A DNA stretch of 7,252 bases. Origin: Bacteriovorax stolpii. Its GTDB lineage: Bacteria > Bdellovibrionota > Bacteriovoracia > Bacteriovoracales > Bacteriovoracaceae. Position 1 is the first letter of the stretch. The number at the start of each line of letters is the position of its first letter. The position numbers and the translations under genes were made by a program. Below are positions 1 to 5,313 of the stretch, piece by piece. The notes beneath the pieces were generated by a model, which was given only the letters and a program-made list of their open reading frames with translations, was not told the origin of the DNA and did not search any database. The stretch lies in NCBI GenBank assembly GCA_945862475.1, contig CAMAYW010000118.1:1-7252 (forward strand), read 5' to 3'.

Positions 1-1
1 C

Positions 2-1420
2 GAGAAGTTAAAACTTAAGAGTGCCGACATTTATAATGAAGAAAATTTGCGACTTGATATTCAAACTCTTACTGAGATGTATCAGGATAAAGGTTATGCT
101 TTCGCCAACGTTCTGCGTACTCTGGAAATTGTTCCAGGTGAAAACAAAGTTGACGTAATATTCTCGTTTGAAAAAGGTGTTATTGCCTATTATGGTAAAA
201 TCATCATGAAGGGGAACACTAAAACTCGGGATAAAGTGATCCGCCGTGAGTTAAAAATTCATGAAGGCGAAATGTACTCTGGGACCAACTTGCGTTTATC
301 CAAAGATAACGTAAACCGTCTCGGTTTCTTTCAACAAGAAAGTGTGGTCTTTAATACAGTTACCCGTAAAGGCACAGATAATATCCTTGATGTTGAAATT
401 TCGATTAAAGAGCGCCCGACTGGTCAAATTTCTCTTGGTGCTGGTTACTCAACGGCGACTCAGGGGTTTGTCCAAGCTTCTGTTGCCCAGAACAACTTTC
501 GTGGTTTATGTCAGAATATTAATATGAATTTGTCATACTCTGACCGGCAACAAATTTACAACGTTGGTTTCACTGAGCCTTACTTATTTGATACTAAGTG
601 GACCGCTGGCGCCGATTATTACCAAACTGTTTCCTATTTTATTCGCTCATTTGCCTACCTGAAGCATGGTGCGGACGTTAGAGTAGGGCATCCTATTTTT
701 GAGTACACTCGGTTATTTCTGACTTATCGATACGAAGATAACAAAGTTTCCGATGTTATTAATGAAGGAATTAACAAGAAAGATGAAAACGGTTCAGCCT
801 CATCCGTGCAGGCTTCAATTATTAGAGACAAACGTAACAATATTTTTGAGCCTTCAAACGGTTATTATGCTTCAAGTTCCTTAGAGTATACAGGGCTCGG
901 TGGTACGATGCGTTGGATGAAAGCTGAGCTTGAGGGGCGTTATTATCGTCCAGTCATGGGTGATCTCGTGCTACGCTCCAGAGTTAATGCCGCTCAATTG
1001 TTCAAGACTACTAATCGTGAAATTCCACGTGTTGAAAAATTTTCAATGGGTGGAGCCAGGAACATGCGTGGTTTTAACTTAGAAGACATCGGACCTATTC
1101 GACCTGCTCGTAATACTGAATCAGGCGCAATGGAAGACTTTAACTTTGGCGGGCTTTTCAGTTTATTAGGAACACTTGAGTTAGAGCATCCTTTAATCAA
1201 AGAAGCAGGGCTCAAGTGGGTTATTTTTTATGATGCGGGTAATGTGTTTGAAACTCGGATGGGTGAAGATCAGAATTATGCTTTACGAAGTAACTATGGT
1301 TTTGGCTTCCGTTGGTTTTCCCCAATTGGAGTTCTACGATTTGAATTTGGTTTCCCTATCAACCCTCGTGAAGGCGAAGCCTCTAATCAGTTCAACTTTG
1401 ACATAGGACAATTATTCTAA
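2..1420 (+). CDS. bamA: BamA outer-membrane protein assembly factor, C-terminal part (5' end outside window)
   Basis: BamA (Omp85 family) is the central subunit of the BAM complex, which folds and inserts beta-barrel proteins into the outer membrane. The reading frame is open from base 2 with no stop and no plausible start; the TTG at 47 is internal, so the gene begins upstream. The visible 472 residues hold the end of one POTRA domain, then POTRA5 (about nt 185-416, with the YGKIIMKGN strand and RRE and NRLGFF motifs), then a beta-barrel from about nt 420 to the stop. The L6 loop signature reads MRGF at 1064-1075 where E. coli has VRGF; the Arg that matters is kept. The protein ends in FDIGQLF, a C-terminal aromatic beta-signal. 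The family is usually about 760-810 residues, so roughly 300 are missing. A Cys in an early barrel strand (FRGLCQN, about 499-519) is unusual for an OMP. The stop is followed after 33 bases by ompH, so the two are likely cotranscribed. Confidence 0.96.
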   Translation, partial: EKLKLKSADIYNEENLRLDIQTLTEMYQDKGYAFANVLRTLEIVPGENKVDVIFSFEKGVIAYYGKIIMKGNTKTRDKVIRRELKIHEGEMYSGTNLRLSKDNVNRLGFFQQESVVFNTVTRKGTDNILDVEISIKERPTGQISLGAGYSTATQGFVQASVAQNNFRGLCQNINMNLSYSDRQQIYNVGFTEPYLFDTKWTAGADYYQTVSYFIRSFAYLKHGADVRVGHPIFEYTRLFLTYRYEDNKVSDVINEGINKKDENGSASSVQASIIRDKRNNIFEPSNGYYASSSLEYTGLGGTMRWMKAELEGRYYRPVMGDLVLRSRVNAAQLFKTTNREIPRVEKFSMGGARNMRGFNLEDIGPIRPARNTESGAMEDFNFGGLFSLLGTLELEHPLIKEAGLKWVIFYDAGNVFETRMGEDQNYALRSNYGFGFRWFSPIGVLRFEFGFPINPREGEASNQFNFDIGQLF

Positions 1421-1441
1421 ATGATGTTAATGTTTGAGCCT

Positions 1442-1447
1442 AAGGAG
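1442..1447 (+). promoter_or_regulatory. Shine-Dalgarno that sets the ompH start
   Basis: AAGGAG lies 6 bases before the ATG at 1454. It selects that codon over the in-frame ATGs at 1421, 1424 and 1430, which have no such site and would put MMLMFEPKEIL in front of an otherwise well-formed signal peptide. Confidence 0.85.
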
Positions 1448-1453
1448 ATACTC

Positions 1454-1963
1454 ATGAAACTTATTATTTGCCTAATGCTACTTACTTTTAGCTTCTCTTC
1501 ATTTTCTGCAGTGTTGGTAGGACTTGTAGATATTCAGAAAATTATTACTACAATCAAAGAAGGTAAAGGAGTTCAGAAAACTCTTGAGAAATCTTTCAAT
1601 GATAAAAAGTCAGTTTTGAAGAAAGAAGAAGATAAAATTAAAAAAGCTCAAGAAGACTATAAGAAGCAATCAATGGTTCTTGCTGAAAATGCCCGTGCTA
1701 ACAAAGAGCGTGAATTGCAGGAAATGATGATGAAGCTTCAGAACAAAACAATGGAATTTCAGCGCGAGATCCAGAAAATGGAACAAGAGATGAAAAAACC
1801 AATTCTGGAAAAACTTCGTCCTATCATTGATGAAGTTTCTAAAGCAAATGCTGTCGATATGACTTTCGAATTGTCTGCGGCACCTATTGTTTACGCCGAA
1901 TCTAAAAAAGATCTTACTGATGATGTGATTAAGGCCTACGACAAAAAAAATCCAGGCAAATAA
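1454..1963 (+). CDS. skp: OmpH/Skp-family periplasmic chaperone
   Basis: Skp (OmpH) is a trimeric periplasmic chaperone that holds unfolded outer-membrane proteins on their way to BAM. Using the start at 1454 the protein has 169 residues, close to E. coli Skp (161). Residues 1-19 form a signal peptide: Lys2, a hydrophobic core, then SFSA with predicted cleavage before Val20. There follow a short strand (VGLVDIQKI, about 22-30), a long Lys/Glu/Gln-rich coiled coil (about 40-125) that would form the tentacle-like arms, and a C-terminal strand-helix part with PIVYAESKKDLTDDVIKAYD, the conserved family ending. Cys6 sits in the signal peptide but without a proper lipobox, so this is not a lipoprotein. 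The gene sits directly after bamA, the usual place, and 18 bases before lpxD. Sequence identity to E. coli Skp is low; the call rests on architecture, the end motif and context. Confidence 0.9.
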   Translation: MKLIICLMLLTFSFSSFSAVLVGLVDIQKIITTIKEGKGVQKTLEKSFNDKKSVLKKEEDKIKKAQEDYKKQSMVLAENARANKERELQEMMMKLQNKTMEFQREIQKMEQEMKKPILEKLRPIIDEVSKANAVDMTFELSAAPIVYAESKKDLTDDVIKAYDKKNPGK

Positions 1964-1981
1964 GTTCTATAGGAGTAGCCA

Positions 1982-3028
1982 ATGAAGCTCCAGGATTTAG
2001 TAAAATTTGATCCAAGTCTTAGGCTTGAGAAGAATAGTGAATGGCCAGAAGAAATTCTGGCCATTTCTGCATTAGATGTATTGTTAAATCAATCTATCGT
2101 TTTTCTTAAGAACGCAAAATTTTTAAAAAAGTTTGAGTCTAATATTACGTTAGCGGTGAATCTTAAAATTGGTGCCATTATTGATGAGAAGTTTTTTAAT
2201 TTGATGAGCTCAGATATTAAAACAGAGCTTCTTAAATTACCTTGGCTAGCAGTGACTTCAAATGTGGCCAATTCACTTACGGCCCTTTCAAAACCTTTTT
2301 ACGATGAAAAGATGGCTGGATTGAACACTCAAGTTGATGGTCGCCAGATGGGTACTACTGACATTGATCCAAGTGCGTATATTGCGCAAAATGTATTTAT
2401 TGGTGAGCATGTCAAAATTGGTGCGAAAGTTGAAATTATGCCTGGATGTGTGATCCTTCCTCATAGTGAAATTGGGGATAACACAAAAATTTATCCAAAT
2501 GTAACGATCTATCCCTACTCATTAATCGGTAAAAATTGTCGGATTCATTCTGGCGTTGTTATAGGTTCAGACGGATTTGGTTATACCTTTCATCAAGGTC
2601 AGCATGTAAAAATCTGGCATATGGGTGGCGTGACTATCCATGATGATGTTGAGATTGGATCTAACACTTCGATTGATATGGGTACATTTTCTCCAACCAT
2701 TATTGGAGCGGGAACAAGAATCGATAATCTTGTTCAGATAGCTCACAATGTGAAAACGGGCAGAGGATGTGTCATCTGTGGTCAAGCAGGTATTGCTGGA
2801 AGTGTTGTCCTTGAGGATTACGTTGTCCTTGGTGGGCGAGCGGCGATTGGACCGGATTCGCATATTGGTGCTGGATCTCAACTCGCTGGTGGTGCAAAAG
2901 TTAGTGAAGGTGCCATTTGGCCCGCGGGTTCAAAGCTTGGAGGTCATCCGGCGAAAGATCTTAAAGAGTGGAGTCGAGGGATTGCGTATCTTCGAATGAT
3001 GTCTTTGAAAGAAAAGTCTAAGGAGTAG
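1982..3028 (+). CDS. lpxD: LpxD, UDP-3-O-acylglucosamine N-acyltransferase
   Basis: LpxD transfers a 3-hydroxyacyl chain from acyl-ACP to the 2-amine of UDP-3-acyl-glucosamine, the third step of lipid A synthesis, in the cytoplasm as a trimer. The 348-residue length matches the family (E. coli 341). The first ~125 residues are the divergent uridine-binding domain. Residues ~128-315 are a left-handed beta-helix built of hexapeptide repeats (I/V-G-x-x-x-x type), and the end is an alpha-helical ACP-binding tail. Landmarks are GSDGFGY at 195-201 and QIAHNV at 252-257, whose His255 matches the catalytic His239 of E. coli. The usual IDRG motif reads IDMG here, with Met233 for Arg. An AGGAG at 1971-1975, 6 bases before the ATG, supports the start. 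fabZ follows after 2 bases. A strong stem-loop lies inside codons 20-28. Confidence 0.97.
   Translation: MKLQDLVKFDPSLRLEKNSEWPEEILAISALDVLLNQSIVFLKNAKFLKKFESNITLAVNLKIGAIIDEKFFNLMSSDIKTELLKLPWLAVTSNVANSLTALSKPFYDEKMAGLNTQVDGRQMGTTDIDPSAYIAQNVFIGEHVKIGAKVEIMPGCVILPHSEIGDNTKIYPNVTIYPYSLIGKNCRIHSGVVIGSDGFGYTFHQGQHVKIWHMGGVTIHDDVEIGSNTSIDMGTFSPTIIGAGTRIDNLVQIAHNVKTGRGCVICGQAGIAGSVVLEDYVVLGGRAAIGPDSHIGAGSQLAGGAKVSEGAIWPAGSKLGGHPAKDLKEWSRGIAYLRMMSLKEKSKE
2039..2066 (+). repeat. Strong inverted repeat (stem-loop with GAAA tetraloop) inside early lpxD
   Basis: Bases 2040-2050 are perfectly complementary to 2055-2065: an 11-bp stem with core TGGCCAGAA, closing on the four-base loop GAAA. A G-U pair at 2039/2066 could add one more. 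GAAA is a GNRA-type loop, which stabilises RNA hairpins. The stem is not followed by a T run, so it is not a standard intrinsic terminator. It lies 58 bases after the lpxD start codon. A perfect stem this long with so short a loop is not expected by chance in a window of this size. Its function is unknown. Confidence 0.75.
3020..3025 (+). promoter_or_regulatory. fabZ Shine-Dalgarno embedded in the last codons of lpxD
   Basis: AAGGAG encodes the final Lys-Glu of LpxD and sits 5 bases before the fabZ ATG at 3031. The lpxD stop codon falls between the two, so ribosomes finishing lpxD are placed to restart on fabZ (translational coupling). Confidence 0.8.
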
Positions 3029-3030
3029 TA

Positions 3031-3531
3031 ATGTTACTTAATAAAAAACAAGTGATGGATTTTTTACCTCACCGCGATCCTTTCCTCTTTATCGATGGGG
3101 TTAAAGAAATTACTTTGCCTGATACGCTGAAAGACAGGCCAGGACCTTTTACAACTCAAGAGATGATTGGTGCAAAAGCTGTTTGTACTTTTAAGGTCGA
3201 TAACTCTGTGAAGGTATTAGAAGGGCATTTTCCTGGTCAGCCTATTCTTCCGGGAGTCGTTCAGATCGAGATGATGGCACAAGCAGCCTCATTTATGGCG
3301 ATTCATTGTCTTTCTAAACCGATTGAAGAGTCAAAACTTGATGTTCAGCTATTGGGTGTAGAGTCGGCGAAATTTAGAAAGCCTGTTATCCCTCCTATGG
3401 ATTTAGAAATCCATTCAATTTTAACTAAAGTTCGTGGTCCGATACAGATGTATGATTGTGAGATTTACTCTAATGGTGAATTGATCTCACAAACAAGTGT
3501 GATGGCCTCATTAAAAATTACTTATAAATAA
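3031..3531 (+). CDS. fabZ: FabZ, (3R)-hydroxyacyl-ACP dehydratase
   Basis: FabZ dehydrates 3-hydroxyacyl-ACP to trans-2-enoyl-ACP in fatty-acid elongation. It competes with LpxA and LpxD for 3-hydroxyacyl-ACP and so affects the balance between phospholipid and lipid A. The 166-residue protein has the hot-dog fold signatures: PHRDPFLFID at 13-22, then EGHFPGQPILPGV around 64-76, with catalytic His66 and, after VVQ, Glu80 in IEMMAQA. A later KFRKPVIPP motif (114-122) is also typical. Compared with E. coli FabZ (151 residues) there are about 17 extra residues between the PHR motif and the GHFPG motif, around residues 28-46; the rest aligns without gaps by eye. It starts 2 bases after the lpxD stop and ends 10 bases before lpxA, a standard lpxD-fabZ-lpxA arrangement. 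Confidence 0.96.
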   Translation: MLLNKKQVMDFLPHRDPFLFIDGVKEITLPDTLKDRPGPFTTQEMIGAKAVCTFKVDNSVKVLEGHFPGQPILPGVVQIEMMAQAASFMAIHCLSKPIEESKLDVQLLGVESAKFRKPVIPPMDLEIHSILTKVRGPIQMYDCEIYSNGELISQTSVMASLKITYK

Positions 3532-3541
3532 GAGAGAATTT

Positions 3542-4345
3542 ATGAATTCAACTAATCAAGTTCACCCAATGTCTTTTATTCATCCTGAAGCAAAAATTGG
3601 TAACAACGTTCAAATTGGACCTTTTTGTGTAATTGGTCCTAATGTTGAGATTGGTGATGATTGTATTTTTCAATCGAATGTTGTGGTTGAAGGTCATACT
3701 AAAATTGGAAAAGGAAATAAGTTTTTTCAATTTGGTTCAATCGGTGCTCCTCCTCAAGACAATTCTTATAAGGATGAGCCAACTGAAACGATCATTGGCG
3801 ATAACAATACATTCCGTGAATTTGTTTCTATTCACCGTGGTACTTTGAAACAAGATAAAAAAACGATCGTTGGTTCAAATTCACTTTTTATGGCCTACTG
3901 TCATATCGCTCACGACTGTACGCTTGGAAACAACTTAACATTTGCGAACTCAGTAAACTTAGCTGGGCATGTGAATATCGGTGACAGGGTTATTATTGGT
4001 GGTAACACTGGTATTTCTCAGTTTGTGACTCTTGGTAAGGGAGCCTACATTGGTGGGGGCTCAGCGATCGATCGTGATGTTCCAAATTTCTGTACGGCCT
4101 ATGGAAACAGAGTTCGTCTTAAGGGAATTAATATCATAGGTCTAAAACGCCAAGGTCATTCGAAAGAGGTAGTTTCAGAGGTTGTTGAGTTTTATAGAAC
4201 GATGGAGGCTTCTGCACTTGCTCCAAGAGCATTTGTTTCTCATCCGGAGCTCATGATTGAATATAAGAATAACGTTGTGATCCAAGACATTGCTGCTTTT
4301 ATTACAAAATCAGAAATTGGAATCGCTCCATTCATGGCAGGCTAA
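3542..4345 (+). CDS. lpxA: LpxA, UDP-GlcNAc (or UDP-GlcNAc3N) acyltransferase
   Basis: LpxA starts lipid A synthesis by moving a 3-hydroxyacyl chain from ACP to the 3-position of UDP-GlcNAc, or to the 3-amine of UDP-GlcNAc3N in some species. The 267 residues (E. coli 262) form a hexapeptide-repeat beta-helix (about 12-185) and a helical tail. Conserved residues, by E. coli equivalent, are catalytic His124 (H125) in AHDC, His98 (H99) in IHRG, His121 (H122), His143 (H144) in AGHV and Arg203 (R204) in GLKR. Gly172 stands at the E. coli acyl-length ruler Gly173, so a long chain could fit. Two usual residues differ: Ser75 for Lys76 and Ser159 for His160. The start at 3542 is preferred because a weak AGAGAG-type site precedes it. 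The ATG at 3569 would also keep the whole helix, so the first nine residues are uncertain. The oxidoreductase gene begins 2 bases after the stop. Confidence 0.96.
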   Translation: MNSTNQVHPMSFIHPEAKIGNNVQIGPFCVIGPNVEIGDDCIFQSNVVVEGHTKIGKGNKFFQFGSIGAPPQDNSYKDEPTETIIGDNNTFREFVSIHRGTLKQDKKTIVGSNSLFMAYCHIAHDCTLGNNLTFANSVNLAGHVNIGDRVIIGGNTGISQFVTLGKGAYIGGGSAIDRDVPNFCTAYGNRVRLKGINIIGLKRQGHSKEVVSEVVEFYRTMEASALAPRAFVSHPELMIEYKNNVVIQDIAAFITKSEIGIAPFMAG

Positions 4346-4347
4346 TA

Positions 4348-5313
4348 ATGAATAAGGTCAGAGTTGCTGTTTTAGGATATGGGCATCTTGGTAAGTGGCA
4401 TTGCCAAAAAGTTGAAGCTCATTCGGATATCGCTGAATTCGTTGCGATCGTTGAAAAGTTTCCCTCTGGTCAAGAAGCGGCTAAGACCTATCACCCTAAG
4501 GTGAAAGTCGTTAACGATATTAAAGAAGTTATAAACGAAATTGATGCTGCTTTTATAGTTACACCCACCTCAACTCACTTTGAGCTCGTTAGCTATTTAT
4601 TAGAAAATAATAAACACGTTTTCTGTGAAAAACCTGTTTGTTCAAATGATCTTGAGGCCCAAAAACTGAAAGAAATTGCGGCTTCAAAAAATGTTGTCAT
4701 TCAGGTCGGCCACTCAGAAAGATTTCACGAGGCTTGGGAGAAGTTAAGAAACACATTTTTAAATCTTCCTACGCCCTACACCGTTCGCATCAATAGAGTC
4801 GCTCCCTTCAAAGGTAGAGCAACAGATGTGGATGTTGTTCAAGACCTTGCTATTCATGATCTAGATTTAATCCTTTATCTTTTTGGACAAAAACCTCAAT
4901 CTATTTCTTCCACGGGTTATAAAATCCGAACGACTAAATGGGATCATGCGAGCATTAAAGTTACACTTGAAAATGAGTGTGAGGCCCTTATCACTGTTGG
5001 TAGAAATGCCACCCGTGAAGTAAGAGATCTAGAAGTTATTTCAAAAGATGGAATGATTTCTGTCGATCTCTTCGCAAATAAAATTTTTGTAGCAACGAAT
5101 TCACAGTTTGATGACGGGACTTTTGTGAAAGAAGATTCTTATCAAAAACGAGATCATCTTCTCCTAGAACATAAGCATTTTTATAATTCGATTCGAGAAA
5201 AAACTCCTCCTATTGTTGGCCTAAGGGATGGCCTCAATGCAGTTCATCTTGTGGATTGTACTTTGAACTCTTTAGAGACGAATAAATTAGTACAGGTTAA
5301 ATCTGTTGAATAG
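4348..5313 (+). CDS. Gfo/Idh/MocA-family NAD(P)-dependent oxidoreductase, GnnA-like
   Basis: This 321-residue protein is a two-domain sugar oxidoreductase. Residues 1-~120 are a Rossmann fold with the dinucleotide motif GYGHLG at 10-15 and the family's EKP motif at 94-96 (Lys95 is the usual catalytic lysine). GHSERF at 121-126 is also typical. The C-terminal alpha/beta domain has DLAIHDLDLI at 166-175, carrying the family's His170 and Asp171. There is no signal peptide, so it is cytoplasmic. Its place between lpxA and lpxB is where Acidithiobacillus ferrooxidans has gnnA and gnnB. GnnA oxidises C3 of UDP-GlcNAc and GnnB transaminates it, so that LpxA makes an amide. I infer a GnnA-like role from family plus position; substrate cannot be read from sequence, and no gnnB partner is in the window. 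It starts 2 bases after lpxA with a weak AGG (4339-4341) upstream, and its last 8 bases overlap lpxB. Confidence 0.85.
   Translation: MNKVRVAVLGYGHLGKWHCQKVEAHSDIAEFVAIVEKFPSGQEAAKTYHPKVKVVNDIKEVINEIDAAFIVTPTSTHFELVSYLLENNKHVFCEKPVCSNDLEAQKLKEIAASKNVVIQVGHSERFHEAWEKLRNTFLNLPTPYTVRINRVAPFKGRATDVDVVQDLAIHDLDLILYLFGQKPQSISSTGYKIRTTKWDHASIKVTLENECEALITVGRNATREVRDLEVISKDGMISVDLFANKIFVATNSQFDDGTFVKEDSYQKRDHLLLEHKHFYNSIREKTPPIVGLRDGLNAVHLVDCTLNSLETNKLVQVKSVE
5294..5297 (+). promoter_or_regulatory. Shine-Dalgarno for the TTG start of lpxB
   Basis: AGGT at 5294-5297 lies about 8-9 bases before TTG 5306. The frame is closed upstream by TAG at 5288, and the only other near-cognate codon is CTG at 5303, so TTG is the best start. 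The same ACAGGT string precedes lpxK. Confidence 0.6.

Noticed and set aside
47..49. TTG at 47 as the start of the BamA-like gene
   Set aside because: The frame is open and reads as POTRA4 sequence back to base 2, so the gene is simply cut by the window edge.
994..1215. 73-codon open frame on the - strand opposite bamA
   Set aside because: It is fully covered by the conserved BamA barrel including the MRGF loop, with no ribosome site or recognisable protein features.
1421..1453. Upstream in-frame ATG codons for ompH at 1421, 1424 and 1430
   Set aside because: They would bury the signal peptide behind 11 extra residues with an acidic Glu-Pro-Lys-Glu stretch. The AAGGAG site and clean signal peptide point to 1454.
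1942..1951. Run of eight A near the end of ompH as a slippage or frameshift site
   Set aside because: The reading frame is intact through the run and ends a few codons later at the expected family length. No alternative product is evident.
2712..2735. 8-bp inverted repeat GAACAAGA/TCTTGTTC in lpxD
   Set aside because: With an 8-base loop about one such stem is expected by chance in a window of this size, and it sits mid-gene in conserved coding sequence.
2567..2881. 104-codon open frame on the - strand opposite lpxD
   Set aside because: It lies wholly inside lpxD, whose hexapeptide repeats and catalytic His are intact. The reverse frame has no recognisable domain and is best explained as a shadow of the coding strand.
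3616..3641. GGACC/GGTCC inverted pair near the lpxA start
   Set aside because: It is only a 5-bp stem with a long loop, inside hexapeptide-repeat coding sequence that naturally gives repeated strings.
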